From Lachnospiraceae bacterium UBA1721 (GTDB lineage: Bacteria > Bacillota > Clostridia > Lachnospirales > Lachnospiraceae), in contig DCIR01000039.1 in the NCBI GenBank assembly GCA_002317155.1, forward strand, positions 18,723 to 82,722: a stretch of 64,000 nucleotides of DNA. Direction: 5' to 3'. Position 1 is the stretch's first letter, and each line of letters starts with the position of its first letter. This document shows positions 16,801-25,504 of this stretch, piece by piece. A program made the position numbers and the translations under genes. The notes under the pieces are model-generated. The model was not told the origin of the DNA. It saw only the letters and a list, made by a program, of their open reading frames with translations, and searched no databases.

Positions 16801-16845
16801 AAGTCTTGATATAGGAGATGCCGTTTGCTATTATTATCAAGGCTT
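16801..16845 (+). promoter_or_regulatory. Inverted repeat upstream of the lectin lipoprotein gene
   Basis: AAGTCTTGATA (16801-16811) pairs with TATCAAGGCTT (16835-16845) across a 23-nt loop, followed by AAAATTTT. It could be a leader hairpin or an operator. The rest of the 16636-16898 gap shows no other clear signal. Confidence 0.35.
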
Positions 16846-16898
16846 AAAATTTTAACTTGAATACGATTACAAATAAGTAATCGAAACGGAGGATGATT

Positions 16899-17600
16899 AT
16901 GAAAAAGAAGATTTTTGCAATGATGATGCTTTCAGTACTTGCATTCAGCATGACTGCTTGTAGCGTTGAGGATGTACTTAGTCCTAATGTAACAAAAGAA
17001 GCAGACGATGATGATGACGATGAAGACAAGTCTGATAAGAAAAAGAAGGATAAAGACAAGGACGATAAGGACGATAAGAACAACGCTGCAGTAGCAGGAA
17101 GTGCTCAGGCATCTGAAGGAGAAGCAGAATCTACAGTTGTAACAAACCTTGATGAGAATGCTGTTGAGTATAACGGACATCATTACATGGTATATACTAC
17201 CACTCAGAACTGGCTTAATGTTAAGAACGCTTGCGAGGTAAAGGGCGGACATCTTGTTGTTATTAACAGTGCTGAGGAGCAGCAGTTTGTATTTAATCTC
17301 ACTCAGGGTGTTGACAGAACCTATTTCTGGATTGGTCTTGCTGATGATGATACAAACAATACCTATGAATGGGTAGATGGTTCAGCAGCTTCATATACTA
17401 ACTGGGATAACGAGCAGCCTGACTGCTATGGCGGAACAGAGCACTACGTAATGTTCCCTAATCAGGAAGTGATTTACAGTAACGAAGCAGAAGGTTGGAG
17501 CTGGAGTCAGGAGGCAGGTAAGTGGAGTGATGTTCCTCTTGATGGATCAGCTGAGTTCGATCTTAATAAATTTGCATATATCTGTGAGTGGGATTATTAA
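16899..17600 (+). CDS. Lipoprotein with a C-type lectin-like domain
   Basis: A 233-residue exported protein. The start at 16899 is 6 bp after GGAGG; the ATG at 16893 is too close to it. A lipoprotein signal ends at Cys21 (SMTAC). Residues 36-62 are a Asp/Lys-only linker. Residues 92-233 form a C-type lectin fold: NWLNVKNACEVKGGHLVVI, WIGL (144-147), NEQPD with QPD at 173-175, KWSDVP and the final YICEWDY (Cys112-Cys229 pair). In animal lectins QPD at the Ca2+ site goes with galactose binding, EPN with mannose. It should sit on the cell surface; ligand unproven. Confidence 0.82.
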   Translation: MKKKIFAMMMLSVLAFSMTACSVEDVLSPNVTKEADDDDDDEDKSDKKKKDKDKDDKDDKNNAAVAGSAQASEGEAESTVVTNLDENAVEYNGHHYMVYTTTQNWLNVKNACEVKGGHLVVINSAEEQQFVFNLTQGVDRTYFWIGLADDDTNNTYEWVDGSAASYTNWDNEQPDCYGGTEHYVMFPNQEVIYSNEAEGWSWSQEAGKWSDVPLDGSAEFDLNKFAYICEWDY

Positions 17601-17660
17601 TTCGGATTAATGGTACTAATCAGATTAGCAAATACCTTTAATAAAAGTTCCATTTAACTA

Positions 17661-17689
17661 TTGACATATGTGTCAAAAAGGAATAATGT
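17661..17689 (+). promoter_or_regulatory. Promoter of the rimP-nusA-infB operon
   Basis: TTGACA, 17-bp spacer, TAATGT. TTGACA is also the left arm of TTGACA-4 bp-TGTCAA. Transcription would start near 17696. Confidence 0.55.
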
Positions 17690-17703
17690 AATTAAAGTAA
17701 ATT

Positions 17704-18252
17704 ATGGTAACTAGTGTAAGAGTGGCTCACGGGTCACTCTTACGTTGTTATTATAAGGTTTTAGATAATAATGGAGGTTACAGATGTCTCAGAGTAGAAG
17801 ATTATGAGATTAAGACTGAAGAAATTCTTAAGCCAATCGCCGAGGCGAACGGAGTAAGAATTTATGATGTCGAGTATGTGAAAGAAGGCAGTGATTATTA
17901 TCTCAGATCATATATCGATAAGGACGGCGGTGTTACTATCGATGATTGTGAAGTGGTAAGCAGATTGCTTAACGAGGAACTTGATAAGGCTGATTTTATT
18001 GCTGATTCCTATATTATGGAAGTATCAAGTCCCGGACTTGGAAGAACCTTGAAAAAGGATCGCCATTTTGAATACTGCATCGGAGAGGATGTAGAGATTA
18101 AGTTGTTCAAGCCTTTGGATGGCTGTAAGGATTACGAAGGATGCCTTAAGGCATTTGACAAAGATACCATTACAGTATCTACCGAGAGTGGTGAGGATAA
18201 GGTGTTTGTGCGTAAGGATATCGCTATTGTACGACTTGCACTGGATTTTTAA
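17704..18252 (+). CDS. rimP: Ribosome maturation factor RimP (apparent +1 frameshift near the start)
   Basis: The protein body (YEIKTEEILKPIAEANGVRIYDVEYVKEGSDYYLRSYIDKD..., ISSPGLGR-like VSSPGLGRTLKK) is clearly RimP, which helps mature the 30S subunit. The open frame runs back to an ATG at 17704, but this has no ribosome binding site and lies at about +8 of the predicted transcript, in the leader hairpin region. A well-placed GGAGG (17773) and ATG (17784) lie in another frame that stops after 7 codons; a +1 shift joins it to RimP and gives a normal N-terminus (MSQSRDYEIK). Sequencing error, mutation or real frameshifting are all possible. First gene of the operon. Confidence 0.85.
   Translation: MVTSVRVAHGSLLRCYYKVLDNNGGYRCLRVEDYEIKTEEILKPIAEANGVRIYDVEYVKEGSDYYLRSYIDKDGGVTIDDCEVVSRLLNEELDKADFIADSYIMEVSSPGLGRTLKKDRHFEYCIGEDVEIKLFKPLDGCKDYEGCLKAFDKDTITVSTESGEDKVFVRKDIAIVRLALDF
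17716..17743 (+). promoter_or_regulatory. rimP leader hairpin
   Basis: A perfect 9-bp stem, GTAAGAGTG/CACTCTTAC, about 20 nt after the predicted transcription start. Its place fits the known class of structured leaders before rimP. It argues that the stretch from 17704 to about 17775 is untranslated. Confidence 0.5.
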
Positions 18253-18351
18253 CTGATAACAATATTCCCTGTGGGAGATTGAATTGCTCGAAAGAGCCTA
18301 ATAAACGATTTCTGTTAAAACTAAATATAAATGGAGGAAAAAAGAAAAATC

Positions 18352-19488
18352 ATGAACACAGAACTGATGGAAGTACTTGGAATTTTGGAGAAGGAGAAAG
18401 GTATCAGCCGCGAGGTTATGCTCGATGCAATCGAGAATTCACTTATGCAGGCATGTGAGAAAAACTTCGGAACCAATGCTAATGTACACGTAGAGATGAA
18501 CCGCGAGACTTGCGATTATGTTGTATACGCAGAGAAGACTGTTGTAGAGTTTGAGGATGACGTAATGGATCCTGCTGAGGATATCAGCCTTGCAGCAGCA
18601 CAGAAGATTTCTAAGAATGCACAGATTGGTGATGTTGTTAATGTAGAGATTAATTCAAAGCAGTTCGGACGTATCGCTGCTATGAACGCTAAGCAGGTAA
18701 TCGTTCAGAAGATTCGTGAGGAAGAGCGTAACGTAATCTTCAATCAGTATTTTGAAAAGGAAAAGAATGTTGTTACAGGTGTTGTTCAGCGTTATGTTGG
18801 TAAGAATGTAAGCATTAACCTTGGTAGCGCAGATGCAATCCTTGCTGAGAGCGAGATGGTAAAGGGTGAGACCTTCCGTCCCAATCAGAGAGTTAAGGTA
18901 TATGTGCTTGATGTTAAGAGCGCAGCTAAAGGACCTCGTATCAATGTTAGCCGCACTCATCCGGAGCTTGTTAAGCGTCTTTTCGAGAGCGAAGTTACTG
19001 AGATCGCTGATGGAACCGTAGAGATTAAGAGCATCGCTCGTGAGGCAGGAAGCCGTACCAAGATTGCTGTATGGAGCAACAATGAGAACGTTGATCCTGT
19101 AGGCGCATGCGTTGGTATGAACGGTGCGAGAGTTAATGCAATTGTAGATGAACTTAATGGTGAGAAGATTGACATCGTTAACTGGGACGAAGAACCCGGA
19201 AACCTTGTACAGAATGCACTTTCACCTGCAATGGTACTCGCTGTATTTGCAGATCCTGATGAGAAGACTGCAAAGGTAGTAGTTCCTGATGATCAGCTTT
19301 CACTTGCAATCGGTAAGGAAGGTCAGAACGCAAGACTTGCTGCAAAGCTTACCAATTACAAGATTGATATCAAGTCTGAGACTCAGGCAAAGGATGCACC
19401 CGGATTCCGTTATGAAGACTATCTTGATGATGGTGAGTATTATGAGGAAGATGGCGAGTATTACGAGGAAACTTCCACTGAGGAGTAA
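18352..19488 (+). CDS. nusA: Transcription termination/antitermination factor NusA
   Basis: About 378 residues, starting at MNTELMEVLG (18352); the ORF could be extended 7 codons to 18331, but GGAGG lies inside that extension. N-terminal RNAP-binding domain (1-130), S1 domain (VVTGVVQRYVGKNVSINLG) and two KH domains (GSRTKIAV...GACVGMNGARV, LSLAIGKEGQNARLAAKL). The C-terminal tail is acidic with a repeated DGEYYEED. It binds RNA polymerase and modulates pausing and termination. Second gene of the operon, 99 bp after rimP. Confidence 0.96.
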   Translation: MNTELMEVLGILEKEKGISREVMLDAIENSLMQACEKNFGTNANVHVEMNRETCDYVVYAEKTVVEFEDDVMDPAEDISLAAAQKISKNAQIGDVVNVEINSKQFGRIAAMNAKQVIVQKIREEERNVIFNQYFEKEKNVVTGVVQRYVGKNVSINLGSADAILAESEMVKGETFRPNQRVKVYVLDVKSAAKGPRINVSRTHPELVKRLFESEVTEIADGTVEIKSIAREAGSRTKIAVWSNNENVDPVGACVGMNGARVNAIVDELNGEKIDIVNWDEEPGNLVQNALSPAMVLAVFADPDEKTAKVVVPDDQLSLAIGKEGQNARLAAKLTNYKIDIKSETQAKDAPGFRYEDYLDDGEYYEEDGEYYEETSTEE

Positions 19489-19493
19489 TTAGA

Positions 19494-19769
19494 ATGGCAA
19501 AAACAGTTCCTACAAGACAGTGTATCGGCTGTGGTGAAAAAAAGGAAAAAAGAGAATTGATCCGTGTGGTAAGAGATGCGGATGGCAACTATTCACTTGA
19601 TGCTACCGGAAGAAAAAACGGAAGAGGTGCTTATCTTTGCCCCAATGCAGATTGCCTCAATAAGGCATGGAAGCGTAAAGGCATAGACAGTTCCTTTAAG
19701 GAAGCGGTTCCGGCATCTGTGTATGAGCAACTGAAAGGAGAGTTTGAAGAACTTGGATACAATAAGTAA
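19494..19769 (+). CDS. ylxR: YlxR-family protein (RnpM)
   Basis: A 91-residue DUF448 protein. The signature PTRQCIGCGEKKEKRELIRVVR opens it and GRKNGRGAYLCPNADCLNKAWKRKGIDSSFK follows. Both CxxC-like Cys pairs are kept. The B. subtilis homologue has been linked to RNase P regulation, and the fold binds nucleic acid. It lies 5 bp after nusA and overlaps the next gene, as in most Firmicutes. Confidence 0.9.
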   Translation: MAKTVPTRQCIGCGEKKEKRELIRVVRDADGNYSLDATGRKNGRGAYLCPNADCLNKAWKRKGIDSSFKEAVPASVYEQLKGEFEELGYNK

Positions 19770-20061
19770 AATTCATTCGCTCTTAGGACTTGCAACAAGA
19801 GGAAGAAACCTCACCAGTGGCGAGTCGCAGGTGCTTGATGCTATCAGATCGGGAGAGGCTCAGCTGGTTATAGTTTCTCAGGACGCATCAGATAATACCA
19901 AAAAACTTTTTACAGATAAATGCAGCTACTATGAGATACCTATTAAGATTTGGGGAACACGCGAAGGGATAGGACATGCAATCGGCAAGGAACTCAGAGC
20001 TTCAATTGCAGTTCTTGAACCCGGTTTTGCCGAAAAAATCGCAAAACTCATGGAAGAATAA
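19744..20061 (+). CDS. ylxQ: L7Ae-family ribosomal-type protein YlxQ
   Basis: About 105 residues with an L7Ae/L30e/S12e/Gadd45 fold: ISKIHSLLGLATRGRNLTSGE, LVIVSQDASDNTKKLF and VLEPGFAEKI. Homologues (YlxQ/RplGA) bind kink-turn RNA. It starts with TTG, at 19744 or 19753, after AAAGGAG inside ylxR, so the two genes overlap by 26 bp or less and are likely translationally coupled. Confidence 0.88.
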   Translation: MKNLDTISKIHSLLGLATRGRNLTSGESQVLDAIRSGEAQLVIVSQDASDNTKKLFTDKCSYYEIPIKIWGTREGIGHAIGKELRASIAVLEPGFAEKIAKLMEE

Positions 20062-20105
20062 TCGAAAGGAGAAACGTCCGTTTAACGGTCATTTATAGAT
20101 AAAAT

Positions 20106-23078
20106 ATGGCAAAAGTAAAAGTATGTGATTTAGCAAAAGAACTCGGAGTCGAAAGCAAGGATATTATTGCTATTGCTGCCGGCAAGGGTTACGAAGATGT
20201 AAAGAGTGCTTCAAAGGGACTTGAAGACGATCAGGTTGCGGCAATCAAAGCTGCCGTAAATGCCAAGAAGGCTCCTAAGACCGAAGCTCCCAAGACCGAA
20301 GCTCCCAAGACCGAAGCTCCCAAGGCTGAGGCACCTAAGGCTGAGGCTTCACAGCCTGCAGCTAAGCCTGCTCAGGCTCCCAAGCAGGGTCAGCCCGAAC
20401 AGCCCAAGAAAAAGATTAGTATTGTTATGAATAATAAGCCCAACGGTGCAAATCGTCAGGGTGGTAACGGTGCTCGTCCTGCCCAGGGTCAGTACAACAA
20501 TAACAATCGTCAGGGCGGTAACGGATTCAACAATCGCCCCCAGAATAATGTGGCTCGTACTCCTATTAAGCCGCTTACACCTCCTTCACCTACACCCAGC
20601 GTGCAGATGGTTCCGGAGACTAAGCCTGTTGCAAAGAAGCCCGCACCTGCTCCCGAGGTAAAAGTAGAGGAGACAGTTGCAGCAGCTCCCGTAGCAGAAG
20701 TAAAGGCTGAGGAGAAACCCCAGGTTCAGGAGAAGCCTCAGGTTCATGAGAAAAACCAGAACCAGGAGAAGTCTCAGAATCATGATAAAAATCAGTATCA
20801 GAACAGAAACACTCAGTCACAGGGTACTGTAAGAGATAACAGAGGTCAGAATCCTCAGGCTAATCGTCAGGGTGGACAGCGTCCTCAGAATGGTCAGTAC
20901 CAGGGTAATGGACAGTATCAGAATAGAGGAGGTGCTTCAAATGGCAGACCGCAAGGACAAGGACAAGCGCAAGGCCAAGCTCAAAAGCCTTATAAGCAAG
21001 GGCAAGAAGGGGTACAAAGGGATAACAGAGGCAGCTATAGCCGTCCAGGTGATAGCCGTAGCTTTAATAATAATAGTAGAGATAGCAGGTCTAATGAAAG
21101 ACCGGGAGCTGGATTTGGAGGCAATAGGAATCAAAAAGGATTCCAAAATAGCGCGAGTGCTGCAGCAGCGCCGATGCCGACAAATGAAAAAGGACGCGGA
21201 AACCGCAGAGACAAGAGCAAAGACCGTGACCACAGAAAAGAAATAAACTACGATGAGGAGATCAACACCAAGAAGGCAGGCCGTTTCATTAAGCCTGAGA
21301 AGAAGGAAGAGGTTGTTGAAGAAGTAATCAAGGTTATTACTCTCCCTGAGACTATTACTATTAAGGATCTTGCCGAGAAGATGAAGCAGCGTCCTGCTGA
21401 TCTCATCAAGAAGCTTTTCCTCGCAGGAAAGATGGTTACTCTTAATGATGAGCTCACATATGATGATGCAGAGACCATCGCTATGGAGTATGAAATCCTT
21501 TGCGAGCATGAAGTAGTAGTAGATGTTATTGAGGAACTTCTTAAGGAGGATGATGAGGCTGAAGATAATCTTTCAGAGAGACCTCCTGTAGTCTGCGTAA
21601 TGGGTCACGTTGACCATGGTAAGACTTCACTCCTTGATGCTATCCGTAAGACCAGAGTAACCGACAGAGAGGCCGGTGGTATTACTCAGGCTATCGGTGC
21701 ATATACCGTAGATGTAGACGGAAGAAAGATTACATTCCTCGATACACCCGGACACGAAGCATTCACCGCAATGCGTATGCGTGGTGCAAATGCAACTGAT
21801 ATTGCTATTCTTGTAGTAGCTGCAGATGATGGTGTAATGCCTCAGACTGTAGAAGCTATTAACCATGCTAAGGCTGCAGGAGTAGAAGTAATTGTAGCGG
21901 TTAATAAGATTGATAAGCCTTCTGCAAACATTGATCGTGTTAAGCAGGAGCTTGCAGAATATGAACTCATCTCAGAGGATTGGGGTGGAAGCACAGTATT
22001 TGCTCCCGTTTCAGCTAAGACAGGAGAAGGAATCGAGAACCTTCTTGATATGATCCTTCTTACAGCAGATGTGCTTGAGCTTAAGGCTAACCCTGACAGA
22101 ACAGCAAGAGGTCTTGTAATCGAGGCTGAGCTTGATAAGGGACGTGGACCTGTAGCTACTGTACTTGTACAGAAGGGAACCCTTCATGTAGGAGACTTTA
22201 TCTCTGCAGGTGCTGCATACGGTAAGGTTCGTGCAATGATCGATGACAAGGGTGGTCGTGTTAAGGAAGCTACTCCTTCAATGCCCGTTGAGATTCTTGG
22301 TCTTTCAGATGTTCCTTCTGCAGGTGAAGTATTCCTTGCTCATGAGAACGATAAGACTGCTAAGTCATTCGCTCAGACCTATCAGGAGCAGAATAAGGTT
22401 AAGAAGCTTGAAGAAATTAAGGGCCGCATGAGTCTTGAGGATCTCTTCTCTAAGATTAAGGAGGGTAACCTTAAGGAGCTTAATATCATTGTTAAGGCTG
22501 ACGTTCAGGGTTCTGTTGAAGCAGTTAAGCAGTCACTTACCAAGCTTTCAAATGATGAAGTTGTTGTTAAGTGTATCCATGGCGGTGTAGGTGCTATTAA
22601 TGAGTCAGACGTTACACTTGCGTCAGCAGCAAATGCTATTATCATCGGATTTAATGTTCGTCCCGATGCAACAGCTAAGACTACTGCAGAGCAGGAAAAT
22701 GTAGACGTAAGACTTTATGATGTAATCTACAAGGCTATTGAAGATATCGAGCTTGCTATGAAGGGTATGCTTGATCCTGTATTCGAGGAGAAGATTATCG
22801 GACATGCAGAGATTCGTCAGATCTTCAAGGCATCAGCTATCGGTAATATTGCCGGATCATATGTGCTTGATGGTGAAATCCAGAGAGGATGTAAGGTTCG
22901 TATTACCCGTGAAGGTGAGCAGATATTCGAAGGAAATCTTGCTTCACTTAAGCGCTTCAAGGATGATGTTAAGGAAGTTAAGAGCGGATTCGAGTGCGGT
23001 CTCGTATTTGAAGGCTTTGATAAGGTTGCTGAGTTCGATCAGGTTGAAGCTTATATTATGGTAGAGGTACCTAGGTAA
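20106..23078 (+). CDS. infB: Translation initiation factor IF-2
   Basis: A 990-residue IF-2. A small N-terminal IF2_N motif (KVCDLAKELGVESKDII) is followed by a very long low-complexity region (about 55-380): repeated APKTE, then Gln/Asn/Gly/Arg-rich sequence. A second IF2_N domain (about 415-465) leads to the GTPase: GHVDHGKTS, DTPGHEAF and NKIDKP. Domains II-IV complete it and end in EVPR. It brings initiator tRNA to the 30S subunit. The linker is longer and more Q/N-rich than in B. subtilis. Fifth gene of the operon; rbfA starts right at its stop. Confidence 0.97.
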   Translation: MAKVKVCDLAKELGVESKDIIAIAAGKGYEDVKSASKGLEDDQVAAIKAAVNAKKAPKTEAPKTEAPKTEAPKAEAPKAEASQPAAKPAQAPKQGQPEQPKKKISIVMNNKPNGANRQGGNGARPAQGQYNNNNRQGGNGFNNRPQNNVARTPIKPLTPPSPTPSVQMVPETKPVAKKPAPAPEVKVEETVAAAPVAEVKAEEKPQVQEKPQVHEKNQNQEKSQNHDKNQYQNRNTQSQGTVRDNRGQNPQANRQGGQRPQNGQYQGNGQYQNRGGASNGRPQGQGQAQGQAQKPYKQGQEGVQRDNRGSYSRPGDSRSFNNNSRDSRSNERPGAGFGGNRNQKGFQNSASAAAAPMPTNEKGRGNRRDKSKDRDHRKEINYDEEINTKKAGRFIKPEKKEEVVEEVIKVITLPETITIKDLAEKMKQRPADLIKKLFLAGKMVTLNDELTYDDAETIAMEYEILCEHEVVVDVIEELLKEDDEAEDNLSERPPVVCVMGHVDHGKTSLLDAIRKTRVTDREAGGITQAIGAYTVDVDGRKITFLDTPGHEAFTAMRMRGANATDIAILVVAADDGVMPQTVEAINHAKAAGVEVIVAVNKIDKPSANIDRVKQELAEYELISEDWGGSTVFAPVSAKTGEGIENLLDMILLTADVLELKANPDRTARGLVIEAELDKGRGPVATVLVQKGTLHVGDFISAGAAYGKVRAMIDDKGGRVKEATPSMPVEILGLSDVPSAGEVFLAHENDKTAKSFAQTYQEQNKVKKLEEIKGRMSLEDLFSKIKEGNLKELNIIVKADVQGSVEAVKQSLTKLSNDEVVVKCIHGGVGAINESDVTLASAANAIIIGFNVRPDATAKTTAEQENVDVRLYDVIYKAIEDIELAMKGMLDPVFEEKIIGHAEIRQIFKASAIGNIAGSYVLDGEIQRGCKVRITREGEQIFEGNLASLKRFKDDVKEVKSGFECGLVFEGFDKVAEFDQVEAYIMVEVPR

Positions 23079-23477
23079 ATGCGAAAGAACAGTATTAAAA
23101 ATACAAGGATTAACGGTGAGGTCCAGAAGGAGCTCTCCGTTATAATCCGAGATGAAATAAAAGATCCCCGTATCAGTCCCTGGGCAAGCGTAGTTGATGT
23201 CCAGGTGGCACCTGATCTTAAAACCTGCAAAGTATGGATTTCTGTACTTGGCAGTGAGGAGGACAGGGTAAATACCGGTAAGGGACTTAAGAGTGCGGCT
23301 CCGTATATCAGACGTGAGCTCGCACACAGACTTAATCTCAGAAATACTCCTGAGATTAACTTTGTTATGGATCAGTCTATCGAGTATGGTGTAAATATGT
23401 CTCGTATTATTGATGATGTAATAGCAAAAGACGAGGCTGCGCACGTTGATGATGAGACTGAAGATGTAAATGATTAG
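23079..23477 (+). CDS. rbfA: Ribosome-binding factor A
   Basis: A 132-residue RbfA: RINGEVQKELSVIIRDEIKDPR, SVVDVQVAPDLKTCKVWISVLG and the KH-like fold through NFVMDQSIEYGVNMSRIID. It helps 16S rRNA 5'-end processing and 30S maturation. Its ATG follows the infB stop directly, with the ribosome binding site inside infB (coupling). The tail is acidic. Confidence 0.95.
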   Translation: MRKNSIKNTRINGEVQKELSVIIRDEIKDPRISPWASVVDVQVAPDLKTCKVWISVLGSEEDRVNTGKGLKSAAPYIRRELAHRLNLRNTPEINFVMDQSIEYGVNMSRIIDDVIAKDEAAHVDDETEDVND

Positions 23478-23492
23478 GAACAAAAGACAGAA

Positions 23493-24446
23493 ATGATTGA
23501 TTTATTAAAAGAGTGTGAAGGCGCTAAAAAAATCGGTATAAGCGGTCATATTCGTCCCGACGGAGATGCTGTCAGTTCATGCCTCGGACTTAGAAGATAT
23601 CTTTTGATTAATCTTCCCGGAGTGGATGTGAAGGTTAATTTAGAGTATCCGCCCTCAATATTTAGTCAGATTGAAGGCTACGATACAATAGATACTTCTT
23701 TCCCTGATGATGAGAAGTATGATGTTTATTTTGCACTTGATTGCAATTTTGAACGTCTCGGACCTGCTCAAAAGTATTTTTCTGAGGCAGGAAAAAGAAT
23801 CAATATAGATCATCATGTGAGCAATCTGGCCGGCTGCGGAGATGTGAATGTTGTCGAGCCTGAAATCAGTTCGACAGCAGAGCTTTTATGCAAGCTTATG
23901 GATAAGGACAAAATTGATAAGGAAACTGCAATGGCTTTGTATGTTGGTATGGTTACGGATACAGGACTTTTCCAGTTTTCATGCACAAGTCCTGATACCA
24001 TGAGACGTGCCGCTGATTTGATGGAATACGGATTTGATTTCCCTAAGCTTATTAAGAAGGTATTTTTCGAAAGAACATATCTTCAGTCACAGATTATGGG
24101 ACGCTGTTTGATGGAGAGCGTGCGCTTTATGGACGACCGCTGCATCGTGGGCGTTGTCGATTCCAAGACTGCTGATTTTTACGGCTGCAAGCCCAAGGAA
24201 TACGAGGGAATTGTTAATCAGCTTGTAAATATCAGAGGAATAGAAGTGGCAATATTTATGTACCAGACCGGACCTATGGAATATAAGGTATCCATGAGAT
24301 CTGTTGAGTCGGTTGATGTGGCTAAAATCGCTCAGGAATTTGGCGGTGGCGGACACGTGAGAGCAGCAGGCCTCACGATGAAGGGTACATTCTACGATTG
24401 TGTTAATAACCTTTCGGAAAAAATAGCTGAACAGCTTGGTATGTAA
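23493..24446 (+). CDS. nrnA: DHH-DHHA1 phosphoesterase, NrnA type
   Basis: A 317-residue DHH-family enzyme. Motifs: ISGHIRPDGDAVSS, the DCN of motif II, DHHVSN, then the DHHA1 domain with FGGGGHVRAAG. NrnA degrades short oligoribonucleotides and pAp; it uses Mn2+. It lies 15 bp after rbfA and closes the operon, as in other Clostridia. A terminator follows. Confidence 0.93.
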   Translation: MIDLLKECEGAKKIGISGHIRPDGDAVSSCLGLRRYLLINLPGVDVKVNLEYPPSIFSQIEGYDTIDTSFPDDEKYDVYFALDCNFERLGPAQKYFSEAGKRINIDHHVSNLAGCGDVNVVEPEISSTAELLCKLMDKDKIDKETAMALYVGMVTDTGLFQFSCTSPDTMRRAADLMEYGFDFPKLIKKVFFERTYLQSQIMGRCLMESVRFMDDRCIVGVVDSKTADFYGCKPKEYEGIVNQLVNIRGIEVAIFMYQTGPMEYKVSMRSVESVDVAKIAQEFGGGGHVRAAGLTMKGTFYDCVNNLSEKIAEQLGM

Positions 24447-24457
24447 GAATTACTATT

Positions 24458-24489
24458 AATAAACGCAGGTAACACTGCGTTTATTGTTT
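24458..24489 (+). terminator. Intrinsic terminator of the rimP...nrnA operon
   Basis: Stem AATAAACGCAG/CTGCGTTTATT with a 6-nt loop, then GTTTA. Confidence 0.75.
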
Positions 24490-24542
24490 AGTAAGCGATA
24501 TTTGTATAGCAAATCCGTGTTATGATTGATAGCTTGTTTGGA

Positions 24543-24581
24543 AAAGTAATAATTGATTTGAACAAAGTAATAATTGATTTG
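24543..24581. repeat. Two direct repeats before ribF
   Basis: Two copies of AAAGTAATAATTGATTTG, 21 bp apart, directly upstream of ribF. It may be slippage, or a repeated site on one face of the helix. Confidence 0.6.
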
Positions 24582-24594
24582 GATAATATTTGTA

Positions 24595-25503
24595 ATGGAT
24601 ATAATTTCTAATTCTTTTGAATTTTTTCTTAATAGAGAGACTGCAGTAGCAATCGGTAAATTTGATGGTGTTCATCAGGGTCACAGAAGGCTTTTGGATG
24701 AAATAATAGAGTTAAAAAAGCGTGGGCTGTGTGCTTGTGTTTTTACTTTTGATCCTGCACCGTCGGTGTTCTTTGGCGGAGATCCGCATGTCCTTAACAC
24801 AAACGAAGAGAAGCATGTGATTTTTGAACGTATGGGTGTGGACATACTTGTGGAGTTCCCGATGAACAGCGAGACCGCGGCTACACCTCCCGATAAATTC
24901 ATAACCGAATATCTTGTTAATCAGATGAATATGAAATTTATCGCAGCAGGAACCGATATCTCGTTTGGAGATAAAGGACTTGGAAATGCGGAATTGCTTA
25001 AACAGATGTCCGCTGAATACGGTTATGAGGTTAAGCTCATTGATAAGGTTCACACATCAGATGGAGAAGAGATATCATCGTCTTTAGTAAGGCGTTATGT
25101 TGAAAAAGGCGATATGGAGCGAGTTGAGGAGCTTCTTGGAGCTGCATATTCGGTATCAGGTAAGATTGTTCACGGCAATCAGATTGGTCGTACTATTGGA
25201 TTCCCTACTATAAACATTTATCCTGATGAAAATAAGCTTCTCCCTCCTTACGGCGTATATACTTCAAGAACGGTAATCAACGGTAAAGATTATTTATCTG
25301 TAAGTAATGTAGGCTGTAAACCGACTATAGGCGGTGAGACAAGACCAAGCGTTGAAACCTACATATATGACTTTGATAATGATGTATATGATAAGGATGC
25401 GGTGGTTTATTTGGAGAAGTTCAAAAGACCTGAGAGACGTTTTAACGGACTGGATGAATTGACTGCGCAGCTTCAAAAAGACATAGAAGAATCAAGAAGA
25501 TAA
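24595..25503 (+). CDS. ribF: Bifunctional riboflavin kinase / FAD synthetase
   Basis: About 302 residues starting at the ATG at 24595 (an in-frame TTG at 24574 would add 7). The N-terminal nucleotidyltransferase has AIGKFDGVHQGHRRLL (HxGH) and the SSSLVRRYVEKGD segment. The C-terminal riboflavin kinase has GRTIGFPTINIYPDENKLLPPYGVY. It makes FMN and FAD from riboflavin. No clear ribosome binding site is seen. truB follows after 1 bp, so the two are co-transcribed. Confidence 0.95.
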   Translation: MDIISNSFEFFLNRETAVAIGKFDGVHQGHRRLLDEIIELKKRGLCACVFTFDPAPSVFFGGDPHVLNTNEEKHVIFERMGVDILVEFPMNSETAATPPDKFITEYLVNQMNMKFIAAGTDISFGDKGLGNAELLKQMSAEYGYEVKLIDKVHTSDGEEISSSLVRRYVEKGDMERVEELLGAAYSVSGKIVHGNQIGRTIGFPTINIYPDENKLLPPYGVYTSRTVINGKDYLSVSNVGCKPTIGGETRPSVETYIYDFDNDVYDKDAVVYLEKFKRPERRFNGLDELTAQLQKDIEESRR

Positions 25504-25504
25504 A

